Assembly (NCBI GenBank): GCA_049649525.1
Contig: JBARZE010000002.1
Coordinates: 124,001 to 188,000 of the forward strand
Length of the DNA stretch: 64,000 nucleotides
Direction of reading: 5' to 3'
From: JAAURB01 sp049649525
GTDB lineage: Bacteria; Cyanobacteriota; Cyanobacteriia; Cyanobacteriales; Microcoleaceae
The notes beneath the pieces were generated by a model. It ran no database searches. It was not told the DNA's origin and was given only the letters and a program-made list of their open reading frames with translations. Position 1 is the first letter of the stretch, and every line of letters starts with the position of its first letter. Shown here piece by piece: positions 25,601-34,904 of the stretch. The translations under genes were made by a program, and so were the position numbers.

Positions 25601-27661
25601 TTAAGCTTTTACAAGCTGCTGATACTGATCGTATAAATCTTCTGTTACTTGTTCAAAAGAGAAACGTTTAATCGCAGTTTCACAACCTAATTGTCCCATT
25701 GAATCTCGTACGGAAGAATCATTAAGTAACTGAATTATTGCCTCTGCTAAAGCATCAGCATCACTGCGTTCAACAATTAATCCGGTTTTCTCATTTTCTA
25801 CTAATTCAGGGAAAGCACCGCCATCACTGGAAACCACAGGCAGTCCGGCAACCATGGCTTCAGCTAGAGGCATTCCAAAGGCTTCATGACAGACGGAAGG
25901 GAATACAAATACATCTGATTGTTGATAGTAATTTGCGAGTTGATTCTGGGGAATTAAGCCGACTAAATTAACGGGCGCATCTTTACCATTTTGATCTCCA
26001 TTAATTTTAAATATTTTGCGTTTGAGATAACCTAGCCAAGAATCTTCTTGATGAAAATGCGTTAATTCTTTAATTTTTTTGTCGTCACTGAGAGCTACTA
26101 AATATTCATAAGGGATTACACCCACAGGCCCTGCTAACGTCAGTTTAGTTTGGGGATAAGCTTCTAGAACTTTTTCAAAAGCTTCTAACAAGATATGAGA
26201 GCCTTTTTCCGGAGAAACTCGCCCAACAAATAGTAAACGTTTGACCGTATTTTTATCAGAATCACCTTGCTTTTTAATCGCCGAAGAATTAAGAAAGCGG
26301 CTAATATTAACACCGTTATAAACTGTTTTACAGCGCTCAGCCAGTGCCGGGAAACGTTGCTGTACAGCTTGAGTAATATAATCGCTCGGACTAACAATTA
26401 GATCGGCTTGAGGTAATCGTTTTTTCAGTAGTTTATAATTGAGTTGACTCAGCCACTCACAGTGCATATGCAGAACAATTTTAATATCCGGATTAAGTAA
26501 GCGTAAAATTGGGATAAACTGAGAAAAATTATGAACATGAACGATATCATAATCTTGCTTTTTCAGTTCATTAGCAATTTGTAGAATATAGCCTAGATAA
26601 TAATACTGAGATGCCATTAATGGGCTTTTAGCTTGTTTAAAGCCTGGGTATTTTTCGATATACTTTAATGCGTTTTGATCTAACCCAACTGGAATATAGC
26701 GGTATTGTATATTTTCTTGATAGTCTTCCCGGAATTGTTGAGCCGGGGCATACACAGTAACATCACTTTCAATAGCTAATAACCGGGCAAATTCATCAGT
26801 TAAAATACCAATTGAATCCATCGGTCGGGGAAACACAGTCATCACAAAAGGCTGACAGATAAAAGCCACTTTTAGCTTTTTCTGAGTCTGACCTGTTTCT
26901 TGAGTATTTTGCTGTCGAATTAAATATTCTAGTTTCTTAGAAATTAAAGGCTTATAAACCGTTTCTTCTGCTGGAATCAGTTGTAATGCTTGTTGATAAG
27001 CAGTAATCGCTTCTTTTAACTTACCTTCTTCTTGTAAAGCCACTCCTAAGTTATAATGAGCGATTGCTAACTCAGGATTTAAAGTCACCGCTTGTTGATA
27101 ATAAGTAATAGCATTGTTTAAATCCCCGGCTTTTTTCTGCCCCAAACCCAGCTCATGACTTAAAATTGCATAGTGTGCTTTTTCTTCTGAAGAAAGCTTT
27201 TCTTTTTCCCATAAAATCATTCCTAAATTAACAGCCGCTTCCGCACAATTTGGCTGTAACTTTAAGGCTGTTTGATAACAGAAAATCGCCTCTTCTAACT
27301 TTCCTTGAAGCTGAAGCGTATAACCTAAATTATTATGAACAGCAACAGCTTGAGGTTGAATAGCCAATGCTTTACGATAAGCGTCAGCCGCTTCTGCCAG
27401 TTGTCCCTGAGTTTGACGAACATTGCCTAAACTAAACCAAGCTTTAAACGATTTGGGTTGAAACCGTAATAAGGTATTAAATAATTTTTCAGCGCTTTGA
27501 TGTTGTCCGACTTGCTGGGCGAGTACACCTAAGCCATGTAATGCATCGGAATTGTGAGGCTGTTTAGATAATATCTGACGATACATTTGTTCCGCTTTAC
27601 CTAGGCGGTTAGCGCGATGATGTTGAACAGCAACTTGAAGAGCTTCAGTTAAAGATGCCAT
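25601..27661 (-). CDS. TPR-repeat family 4 glycosyltransferase
   Basis: A 686-residue fusion. Residues 1 to about 255 are tetratricopeptide repeats whose sequence closely parallels the TPR-GT2 protein (EALQVAVQHHRANR, WFSLGNVRQ, NNLGYTLQLQGKLEEAI). From residue 262 (LKVAFICQPF) a GT-B fold of glycosyltransferase family 4 follows, with LLFVGRVSPEKG and the E-x7-E donor-binding motif in HEAFGMPLAEAM. It probably extends the surface glycan. GGAG lies 8 nt before the ATG at 27661. First gene of the operon GT4, PIG-L, 706-aa protein, FkbM. Confidence 0.92.
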   Translation of the reverse strand: MASLTEALQVAVQHHRANRLGKAEQMYRQILSKQPHNSDALHGLGVLAQQVGQHQSAEKLFNTLLRFQPKSFKAWFSLGNVRQTQGQLAEAADAYRKALAIQPQAVAVHNNLGYTLQLQGKLEEAIFCYQTALKLQPNCAEAAVNLGMILWEKEKLSSEEKAHYAILSHELGLGQKKAGDLNNAITYYQQAVTLNPELAIAHYNLGVALQEEGKLKEAITAYQQALQLIPAEETVYKPLISKKLEYLIRQQNTQETGQTQKKLKVAFICQPFVMTVFPRPMDSIGILTDEFARLLAIESDVTVYAPAQQFREDYQENIQYRYIPVGLDQNALKYIEKYPGFKQAKSPLMASQYYYLGYILQIANELKKQDYDIVHVHNFSQFIPILRLLNPDIKIVLHMHCEWLSQLNYKLLKKRLPQADLIVSPSDYITQAVQQRFPALAERCKTVYNGVNISRFLNSSAIKKQGDSDKNTVKRLLFVGRVSPEKGSHILLEAFEKVLEAYPQTKLTLAGPVGVIPYEYLVALSDDKKIKELTHFHQEDSWLGYLKRKIFKINGDQNGKDAPVNLVGLIPQNQLANYYQQSDVFVFPSVCHEAFGMPLAEAMVAGLPVVSSDGGAFPELVENEKTGLIVERSDADALAEAIIQLLNDSSVRDSMGQLGCETAIKRFSFEQVTEDLYDQYQQLVKA

Positions 27662-28147
27662 GGTTCAATCTCCAATAGTGATAGATGCAGAATCGAAAAA
27701 ATTGTTGATAGCAGCTATTCATTTTTAGTCATGATTTATACAGTTGAGCCTCTTAAAATATAGAGAGTTAAATTTAGTTTTTACATTCGAGACTTGATGG
27801 TGAACTACTATCAGTCTAAGGCTCTGATTTAGCTCAATCAAATCCATTGAAAAATCTAATAATATTCAATGACTGAATGAAACATTAAATCAATTGAGCT
27901 AAACCCGGCCTATAACTATTAAAATCTTCAGTTTGATTAAAATGTTGCCAGTTTGGCAACTGTTTACATAAATTAAACAAGCTGAAAAATTAGGTGGGAA
28001 TCAAAAACCGTTTTATGGCTTTGAATTTTAGCGTTAAAACGAATATAGCGCTGTAGTTGTTGATGAAAAAGTAGATGCACTCTCGGGAATTAGTCCTGTT
28101 TAGAATTGAATAGTAATCTAAACAATGTGGTCTAAGTTTTGAGTTCG
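27662..28147. other. Intergenic region, 486 bp
   Basis: It separates the glycan operon from the HetP-like gene, so it should hold the operon promoter. It is AT-rich; I recognise no hairpin terminator, promoter pair or small gene. Confidence 0.35.
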
Positions 28148-28516
28148 TTAGTAACGAATCCAGGAACTATCACACACTTCTAAATGTCTAGAACCACCCG
28201 ACACGGCAGAACATTGATCTTTAGCTGAATCTAAGTAGGCTAAATCGGCAATTTTTTTCTCTGTTTTCTCAGAAGAATCATTAGAATTGGAATTCTCATC
28301 ATTTTTGGATTTACGTCCAAAACCGTTTTGTTTCATCAACCGATTATAAGTACGGTAGGGAATATAGTGTAGCGGATTATAACCGACAAAACGCAGAAGT
28401 AATACACAAGCCCAAGAATATTTTCCCCCCAAAATTGCATCAATAATTTGATCGAGTTGATCCTCACTCATAGACTTTTCGGACTGGTGGTTAAAAGGGT
28501 AACGCTGATAAGTCAT
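28148..28516 (-). CDS. HetP-family protein
   Basis: A 122-residue protein. Its first half has the HetP-family core: QIIDAILGGKYSWACVLLL and GYNPLHYIPYRTYNRLMKQN. HetP and its paralogues control commitment to heterocyst formation in Anabaena; family members also occur in cyanobacteria without heterocysts, where the role is unknown. The second half is a Ser/Asn/Lys-rich linker and a short tail with three cysteines. AGGAGG at 28524-28529 lies 7 nt before the ATG at 28516, so the N-terminus, with a Gly-Gly at residues 30-31, is secure. It follows the hlyD-type gene by 110 bp, downstream of a hetC-type exporter, echoing the Anabaena hetC-hetP neighbourhood. Confidence 0.85.
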   Translation of the reverse strand: MTYQRYPFNHQSEKSMSEDQLDQIIDAILGGKYSWACVLLLRFVGYNPLHYIPYRTYNRLMKQNGFGRKSKNDENSNSNDSSEKTEKKIADLAYLDSAKDQCSAVSGGSRHLEVCDSSWIRY

Positions 28517-28523
28517 GATCGTG

Positions 28524-28529
28524 CCTCCT
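28524..28529 (-). promoter_or_regulatory. Strong Shine-Dalgarno of the HetP-family gene
   Basis: AGGAGG on the minus strand, 7 nt before the ATG. It decides the start and therefore the leader-like N-terminus. Confidence 0.8.
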
Positions 28530-28626
28530 GAAAATAAATGTGGTAATGCTGAAAACTGATTTGTAAGCTTAAAACTGTTTTTGCGTCCCTAACCTAAACC
28601 CAGACAGTGACTAAAGGGGTCAAGTC

Positions 28627-30201
28627 TTAAAATTCAACGCCGCTATCTTGCAATTTGCGAATGGGTTCGAGTACAATATCAAGAATCCTCCGACGACGAA
28701 TAATAATGTCAGCAGTTGCCGTTTGTCCCGGCTTAAACTGAATTTTTTCTTGACCTTCGACCACATAATTGCGTTCTAAGGTAATTTCCATTTCATAAAC
28801 CGGGCTAGGAGCACCTTGAGTCACCACCGTATCGGGTGAAATAGAGCTAACTGTTCCGGCGATGACATCATAATCCTGGTAAGGATAGGCATCAAACTTC
28901 ACTTTGACGGGTAACCCGGTTTTCAAGAAACCCGCTTGACTTTCGGGTAAAGAAGCCGACAACACCAGCGGCGCTTCGTCCGGTGTGATTTCAGCCACAG
29001 TTTGTCCGGGCTGCACCACTTCTCCGATGTTGGCAACGTTCAACACTGAGACAATGCCATCAATCGGTGCGTGTAAGGACTTGTACCCTAACCGGGCTTG
29101 AGCGTTAGTTAATAGCTTCCGGGCTTCTGTCATCCGAGCGTTAAGCTGGGTTAATTCCAACTCCAGTCGTTGAATTTTTTGCTGAGTTTCAATCGCCATA
29201 TTCTCAGCTTCTGCTCGTTTCTGGGATAATTCAGCTTCCATCCGTTCAGCCTCAGAACCCATTTGTTCCAATTCCCCTTGATTTTGGGTAATGGCACGCT
29301 GGCGATCGCGTAGGGTTTGTTCAGCTTGGAACATCTGTTCGCGGCTCGAGTTGGTTTCCCCTAACTCCGCAGTCGCAATGGCACGTTGGCGATCGCGCAG
29401 GGTTTGCTCAGCTTGGAACAGAAATTCTTTAGATAATGCCCCTTGTTCGACTAACGGTCTCAATCGCTCTACCCGTTCTTGGGCCGCAGCTTCTGACTGC
29501 CTCAACTGCTCCAGGAGATGATCCACTTGACCTTTCATCGGGGCGAGACCCTCTAAACGAACTTGAGCGGCTTCAACTTCAGAATTGTACTGATTTAACA
29601 GGCTTTGAGTGGCTGAGATTCGTGTTGCGACCTGATTCATTGCCGCTTGTTGGGCTTGAATTTGAGCTTCTGAGATCGCACTTAGAGTCTGAGCTTCGAG
29701 ATGGGTTCTCTCGAGTAACCCTTGCTTTTGGAGTTGTTCTTGTTGATAAGCAATGATTTGTTCTTTGAGCCGTTCAACCTCGATTGCTGCCAGTTCATTA
29801 TCCAATTGAGCAATAACTTGACCCGCTTGTACCATATCCCCGACTGCAACCGACACCTGCACAATTTTCCCCTGATCAACTGGATGAATTTTGTAGACAT
29901 CCCCTTGAGGCACTAACTCCCCGCGAGCATTACCAATTTCATCGATCGTACCGAAATGTGCCCAGACTCCAAAGATCCCGACAAATGCAGCCCCGGCTAG
30001 AATCACCTTGAGGGGAAAAGAAGCGGCAGGCTGATCGAGAACCGCTTGTAGTTCGGGGGACCAGTTGTCCATTTCTGAGGATTTAACACCTGATTGAGAC
30101 TGAACATCACTCAGTTGAGTTTCTCGTATTCCGGATGAAGTGTGTTTACGAGTCGCCGACCCTGCCACCCCACCGTAGATGTGTTTTGCTTCTGCTTTCA
30201 T
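28627..30201 (-). CDS. HlyD-family membrane-fusion (adaptor) protein
   Basis: From the ATG at 30201 (MKAEAKHIYGG) the product has 524 residues; an in-frame ATG at 30315 would add 38 unusual residues, and neither has a strong ribosome site. One transmembrane helix (FPLKVILAGAAFVGIFGVW, about residue 60-80) anchors it, followed by a biotinyl-lipoyl half (VSVAVGDMVQAGQVIAQLDN), a ~200-residue coiled coil and the second lipoyl half/beta-barrel (LHAPIDGIVSVLNVANIG). It bridges inner-membrane ABC exporter and outer membrane in type I secretion. It lies 210 bp after the hetC-type gene. A 26-residue segment around QAEQTLRDRQRAI is duplicated in tandem in the coiled coil. Confidence 0.93.
   Translation of the reverse strand: MKAEAKHIYGGVAGSATRKHTSSGIRETQLSDVQSQSGVKSSEMDNWSPELQAVLDQPAASFPLKVILAGAAFVGIFGVWAHFGTIDEIGNARGELVPQGDVYKIHPVDQGKIVQVSVAVGDMVQAGQVIAQLDNELAAIEVERLKEQIIAYQQEQLQKQGLLERTHLEAQTLSAISEAQIQAQQAAMNQVATRISATQSLLNQYNSEVEAAQVRLEGLAPMKGQVDHLLEQLRQSEAAAQERVERLRPLVEQGALSKEFLFQAEQTLRDRQRAIATAELGETNSSREQMFQAEQTLRDRQRAITQNQGELEQMGSEAERMEAELSQKRAEAENMAIETQQKIQRLELELTQLNARMTEARKLLTNAQARLGYKSLHAPIDGIVSVLNVANIGEVVQPGQTVAEITPDEAPLVLSASLPESQAGFLKTGLPVKVKFDAYPYQDYDVIAGTVSSISPDTVVTQGAPSPVYEMEITLERNYVVEGQEKIQFKPGQTATADIIIRRRRILDIVLEPIRKLQDSGVEF
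29291..29421. repeat. Tandem duplication inside the HlyD gene, HIP1 in each copy
   Basis: Two copies of an approximately 42-bp sequence (GCACG[CT]TGGCGATCGCG[TC]AG, then GGTTTG[TC]TCAGCTTGGAACA) lie about 90 bp apart in register with the coding frame and encode QAEQTLRDRQRAI twice. Each contains the HIP1 octamer. Confidence 0.8.
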
Positions 30202-30411
30202 AATGTTGTTGATGCTTGTACAAATAGCTGAACACCTCACACCTCTCATATTGTTCTTGCTGATTTGAGAGGAATTATGTAAAATTACTGAATAAATCTT
30301 TTCACCTCCGAACACCGCATTTATGTGTACTTACGGATATTAAGCGCACTGTTTTCCCTAAAACTGCTAACGTTGGCAGCTTTACAAGTAACCGATTATT
30401 TTGAGGGCGAC

Positions 30412-33400
30412 CTAAAGATCGAGTTGTTGCTGCGCCAAGTGATAATACAGTCCTTCGAGTGCCATCAATTCTTCGTGATTGCCTTGTTCAATTAACACCC
30501 CGCGATCTAACACCAGAATTCGACTCGCATTACGAACGGTAGACAGACGGTGAGCAATGATAAAAGTAGTGCGATCGCGACTGACTTGTTCTAAGTTACG
30601 CTGAAATCGTCGTTCACTCTCAGTATCCAAAGAACTCGTCGCTTCGTCTAAAACCAGAATCGGTGGCGATCCCAGCAAGGCGCGCGCAATAGAAACTCGT
30701 TGTCGTTGTCCCCCCGATAAACTTGAACCCCGTTCTCCCACTTTAGTGTTGTATCCGAGGGGCATCGATTGAACGAAAGCATGGGCTTCGGCGAGTTTTG
30801 CCACTTCCACCACTTCTTCCAAACTGTAGCCATCACGATACAAGGTGACATTTTCGGCAATGGTTCCCGAGAATAGATAACATTCTTGAGGAACAACTCC
30901 CATTTGACTCCGCAGCGAGGAAGGAGAAACATGAGAAATATCATGTCCATCAATCCAAATGTGACCACTATTAGGACGATAAAGTCCTTGCAGCAACTTA
31001 ATTAAGGTACTTTTCCCCGAACCACTACGACCGACAATGGCAACCGTTTCCCCCGCTTCAACCTCGAAGGTGATATTTTGCAGGGTATTGGTCTCGTCAT
31101 CTTCGCTGTAGCGGAAGGTCACATCCTCTAACTTGACACTGCCTTTGATTTTGGGCATCACCAACAGCGGTTGATCGGGGCTTTCTTCCTGTTCGGTTTC
31201 AAATACATCATTTAACCGTTCGACAGAAATCAAGACTTCTTGAAGTTCATCCCATAATCCCGCTAAGGCAATTACAGGGCTGATAATATGACCTTTCATC
31301 ATATTAAATGCCACATACTGACCAATAGACAGCTCATTATTGAGAACTAAACTCGCTCCGTACCACATCAAGGCAGTCCCGCCGATGGAGTTGACTAAGC
31401 CGTTGAGAATACCTAAATTAATTGCCAGTTTTTGCCCTTTAAACCGGACATTCATCTGATGAGTGAGTAAGTTTTCCCAGCGCCACCGTAACTCGGGTTC
31501 AGCCGCAGAGGCTTTGAGAGCGCCAATTCCGGTCATCATCTCCACAAGAGAAGAGTTTTGATCCGCTGCTGCACTAAAGCGTTCTCGGGATAACTTCCGC
31601 AACAACGGCGTTGCAGCGAGGGTCATGATGATAATCGGGGGAATTAATGCTAAGACTAAAACGGTGAGTCGGGCGTTATAGTAGAGCATCAACCCCAGGT
31701 AGATGAACCCTGTCACAAAGTTCAACCATGACAGCATCACTTTACTAATCAAAAACCGCTGGATTTTTTGGTTTTCTTGCACCCGAGTGATGATATCCCC
31801 GACCCGCCGAGATTCAAAGAAGTTCAGCGGTAAATTAACGGCATGGTTAATAAAGGCGCTGATCATGGTTAAGTCTAATCGGTTAGACAAATAACTCAGC
31901 AGGTATTTACGAACTGATTTCAGGATCATCGCCCAAACCCCAAACAGTAGCGCCCCAATGACAAAGACGTTTAGGGTCGTTTGGTTACGGCTGACGACAA
32001 TTTGGTCGAGAATAATTTGGGTAAATAAGGGGGAAACTAGCCCAAAAAGCTGAATCAGAATCGAGACGAGGACAATTTGTAGCCCTAAAAAGCGGTAAGG
32101 CCACAGGATGGGGATAAATCGCCCCAGGGAGCGTTTATCATCGGGTGTACTGTATAGGCGATCGCTGGGATCGAGTAACAGCGCATAACCCGTCCAACCT
32201 TCAATGAATTCTTGGCGAGAGATTTCTCGTTTTCCTAAAGCCGGGTCTGCGACTAGGACTTTTTTCCCTCGAATTCGGTAGACAACAATATAGTGATTTC
32301 CTTGCCAATGGGCAATCCAGGGATGTTTATGATTTTCAATCCGGCTAAAACTAGCTCGCACTGGTCGGGCTTGATATCCTAGGTCTTCACCCGCTTTACT
32401 CAGACTTTTTAACGAAGACCCCGAGCGGCCCACACTGGCAATATTTCGTAGGTGATTAATACTGAAGAATTTACCCCAATATTGGCTGATCATCCCTAAG
32501 CAGGCAGCGCCGCAGTCGGAGGAACTTTGCTGCTCAATGAAGGGATAGCGCCGCCATACACTCTTTAAGCGCCGACTATTTGTCGGTTTGGCAAAGGTAA
32601 TGGGGGATTCAGCCTTCGCTTTAGCGGGGGTCGTTTGGGTTGATTTAGAGGGACGACGATTGTCTTTAGCCGCCTTGACGACTGAACGCAAAGGAGCAAC
32701 ACTGGAATGTTTAGCAGTTGTCGGGGATTTAATTTGTCCAGACAACATTTCCCAGGTTTCAGACGGCAGTTGATACACTTTAAGTGGCGTTTGAGCCGCC
32801 CAGCCTTTAGGAGTTTTGTCGGGATATCCCCAACTGTCTCCCATTTGGGGGGTTTGATCTTTACCCTTAATTTCTCCCTGATAAAGCCAGAATCGACCTG
32901 TATCAGTAGGGGTGGCAGATGTGAGTTTGGTTCCCGCTTCAATATTATGCTCAATTAAATCGGGTAAACACTCTCGCAGTTGATAGCTGGTACAGCGCTT
33001 GAGGTCGCTGAGGGTTTTGAAGAAAATTAGGCGTTGTCGCTGCAATGCCTGATTTAAGAGATAATCTTGCAGAGCAGGTTGCTGTTGTTGACAAGATTGC
33101 AACTGGGACAAAGAAATCCGAGCGACAACCCCTTCACTGGCGGCAACCATTTGGTAGGGTAAGAGATTGTCTCCTAACCAATAGCTGTCTGCACCACAGA
33201 TGTCTCCCGACTCAAGCACAAGCACCGAAACAGATCGCCCTTGAGTGGGGTCGTATCCCAGTATTCGCACCCGTCCTTGGCAAATTAGATACAAATAATC
33301 TGAGTTTTGTTCAGATTGAACAAAATTTTCTGGCCAATCTGATATGCTGGGTGTTATAATTGGTGTAGTAAAAGAGAAGATATCTTCTCCTAATGTATAC

Positions 33401-33555
33401 TCCTTGACTTCTAAAGCCGATTTAAGGGTCGGTGCAAAGGTCTGATCCACCTTTGCTAGATTCAGTAACTTTTCCAAAGAGGGAAGCAGAGAAGGAAAAT
33501 CCTCTCTTTTCCAAATATTGGATTGCTCCCTAATCTGAAGATCTGAGTTTGTCAT
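30412..33555 (-). CDS. HetC-like exporter: CNB domains, C39 peptidase, ABC transporter
   Basis: A 1047-residue protein. Residues about 50-280 hold one or two cyclic-nucleotide-binding-like beta rolls (ICQGRVRILGYD, VLESGDICGADS; later LYQGEIKGKD). Residues about 338-460 are a C39 peptidase with the triad Cys348 (SSDCGAACLG), His421 (GNHYIVV) and Asp437 (VADPALG), plus the oxyanion Gln at 342/343. A six-helix ABC membrane domain follows, then the ATPase with GRSGSGKST, LSGGQRQR and ILVLDEATSSLD. Such transporters cleave a double-glycine leader and export the cargo. Size, domain order and the HetP-type neighbour match HetC of Anabaena; I withhold the symbol because orthology needs a tree. It heads the set with HlyD and HetP-like genes. 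Confidence 0.9.
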   Translation of the reverse strand: MTNSDLQIREQSNIWKREDFPSLLPSLEKLLNLAKVDQTFAPTLKSALEVKEYTLGEDIFSFTTPIITPSISDWPENFVQSEQNSDYLYLICQGRVRILGYDPTQGRSVSVLVLESGDICGADSYWLGDNLLPYQMVAASEGVVARISLSQLQSCQQQQPALQDYLLNQALQRQRLIFFKTLSDLKRCTSYQLRECLPDLIEHNIEAGTKLTSATPTDTGRFWLYQGEIKGKDQTPQMGDSWGYPDKTPKGWAAQTPLKVYQLPSETWEMLSGQIKSPTTAKHSSVAPLRSVVKAAKDNRRPSKSTQTTPAKAKAESPITFAKPTNSRRLKSVWRRYPFIEQQSSSDCGAACLGMISQYWGKFFSINHLRNIASVGRSGSSLKSLSKAGEDLGYQARPVRASFSRIENHKHPWIAHWQGNHYIVVYRIRGKKVLVADPALGKREISRQEFIEGWTGYALLLDPSDRLYSTPDDKRSLGRFIPILWPYRFLGLQIVLVSILIQLFGLVSPLFTQIILDQIVVSRNQTTLNVFVIGALLFGVWAMILKSVRKYLLSYLSNRLDLTMISAFINHAVNLPLNFFESRRVGDIITRVQENQKIQRFLISKVMLSWLNFVTGFIYLGLMLYYNARLTVLVLALIPPIIIMTLAATPLLRKLSRERFSAAADQNSSLVEMMTGIGALKASAAEPELRWRWENLLTHQMNVRFKGQKLAINLGILNGLVNSIGGTALMWYGASLVLNNELSIGQYVAFNMMKGHIISPVIALAGLWDELQEVLISVERLNDVFETEQEESPDQPLLVMPKIKGSVKLEDVTFRYSEDDETNTLQNITFEVEAGETVAIVGRSGSGKSTLIKLLQGLYRPNSGHIWIDGHDISHVSPSSLRSQMGVVPQECYLFSGTIAENVTLYRDGYSLEEVVEVAKLAEAHAFVQSMPLGYNTKVGERGSSLSGGQRQRVSIARALLGSPPILVLDEATSSLDTESERRFQRNLEQVSRDRTTFIIAHRLSTVRNASRILVLDRGVLIEQGNHEELMALEGLYYHLAQQQLDL

Positions 33556-34184
33556 GGTACTGGAGTCGATGTTGATCCGTTATGCGAGTACTGTGTCTGG
33601 TACACACATTGCTCGTATTGTTTTGCCTGATATTTCTCAGTGTATACACTCACCTGTGCAGAATGGTGAAAGTGAGTGCCAGTTTAGGAGGGGTTTTACC
33701 GAATCTTTATATAGTTCCTTTAAAAAGACCATTTCGAGTCATGTAACTCTAAATCCGATTAAATCTAGGTTTTAGTCACTTTAGTCCCACGAGAGAGTAT
33801 AAAGCCCTATGGCGTATGTTGTGACAATTGTGAGCACTAATGTCAACAAAACATAACAAAATTATCCTGTTTTTTGTAACAGAAAGTAAAGATTATATAT
33901 TACTTCTGATAATATCCGCTTTACTGAATGATTTAGGTTAGAAAAAAGTGGGAACCCGTCGCCAACTGATTTGGTCTAATGACTTGAGATACTAATAGAT
34001 TTAACCGGGAAAAATTAATAAATTGTTAAGTTGAATTCCGGGTGATTGAAACAACTACTTGTACTGTTTAATAACACAAACAATTAACTAACTATTAAAG
34101 ACAGAAGCTCTGTCTCACAAAAGACTCAGAAGAATACAGCGTTAAGAAAAAGGCACAAGACAAATCGGCTTTAACAGGCAATAA
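33556..34184. other. Intergenic region, 629 bp, upstream of the hetC-like gene
   Basis: It should contain the promoter of the exporter set. It is AT-rich in its second half. A 73-codon plus-strand frame at 33554-33775 has no protein-like features. I saw no small double-glycine peptide gene on either strand by eye, and no clear promoter. Confidence 0.4.
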
Positions 34185-34904
34185 TTACTGATTTAGCGCC
34201 TCACAGATTTGCTGCGGATCAACGTTTCCTTGATGTTCACAACTAAATCCTTCACGACACCACTTCAATAAGTTTATATTTTCTAAAGAAACTACTTTTT
34301 GGCAAGAGGGGTTGAACCCATGGCTGGCTACAGCCCACACCAAACTACGAACGACATCGAGAATTGTTTTGAGAATATATTCTTGATTTCCCGGAATACC
34401 TGTTTCTTCAACAACATCGACTTCTACCCAAATACCATGAGCACCTAATATAATTTGAGCCATCCATTTTGCCCGAGGCAGATGACTTGCTGAAGTAATT
34501 AACTTAATATGATGAATCTGCCATTGCTTTAAAATAGGCAAACTAAAGAAAAAGTTACCAAAAGTAGAATCGGCGCATTTTTCTAACCAAACCTGTTCAA
34601 TGGGTGCATTAATTCGTTCAAATAGCTTCAAAATACAAGGATCATCAGAACCTGTTGAAATCAATATTCGAGTATTTGGAAACTGTTTTATTTGCTGGGA
34701 AACATAGATTTCGCGGCGAATACTTCCCCCCAAGACAAATAATAAATCAACAGGTTTTTGAGACGCTGTGCGTAATACTAAAATATGGCTTGATAATGCT
34801 GTTAATGAAACGATTATCAACAAACCTGCAGCAGCAAACAAAGCTCGTTTAATAATCTTAAGTTTGAAAAATTTAATGAGGCGTTGAGATAAACGAGGGT
34901 TCAT
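34185..34904 (-). CDS. YdcF/DUF218 membrane-anchored protein
   Basis: A 239-residue protein with one N-terminal helix (ALFAAAGLLIIVSLTALSS, about 21-40) and a DUF218 domain: LLFVLGGSIRREIYVS, RILISTGSDD, IKLITSASHLPRAKW. SanA/ElyC/YdcF relatives act in envelope maintenance, possibly on lipid-linked intermediates; the reaction is not known. The Ser/His residues in the ITSASHLPRA motif are kept. The extreme C-terminus has two extra cysteines (KWCREGFSCEHQG). Confidence 0.85.
   Translation of the reverse strand: MNPRLSQRLIKFFKLKIIKRALFAAAGLLIIVSLTALSSHILVLRTASQKPVDLLFVLGGSIRREIYVSQQIKQFPNTRILISTGSDDPCILKLFERINAPIEQVWLEKCADSTFGNFFFSLPILKQWQIHHIKLITSASHLPRAKWMAQIILGAHGIWVEVDVVEETGIPGNQEYILKTILDVVRSLVWAVASHGFNPSCQKVVSLENINLLKWCREGFSCEHQGNVDPQQICEALNQ

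Noticed and set aside
33554..33775. 73-codon frame upstream of the hetC-like gene as an export substrate
   Set aside because: It is on the opposite strand and lacks a Gly-Gly leader pattern; it is not a credible cargo.
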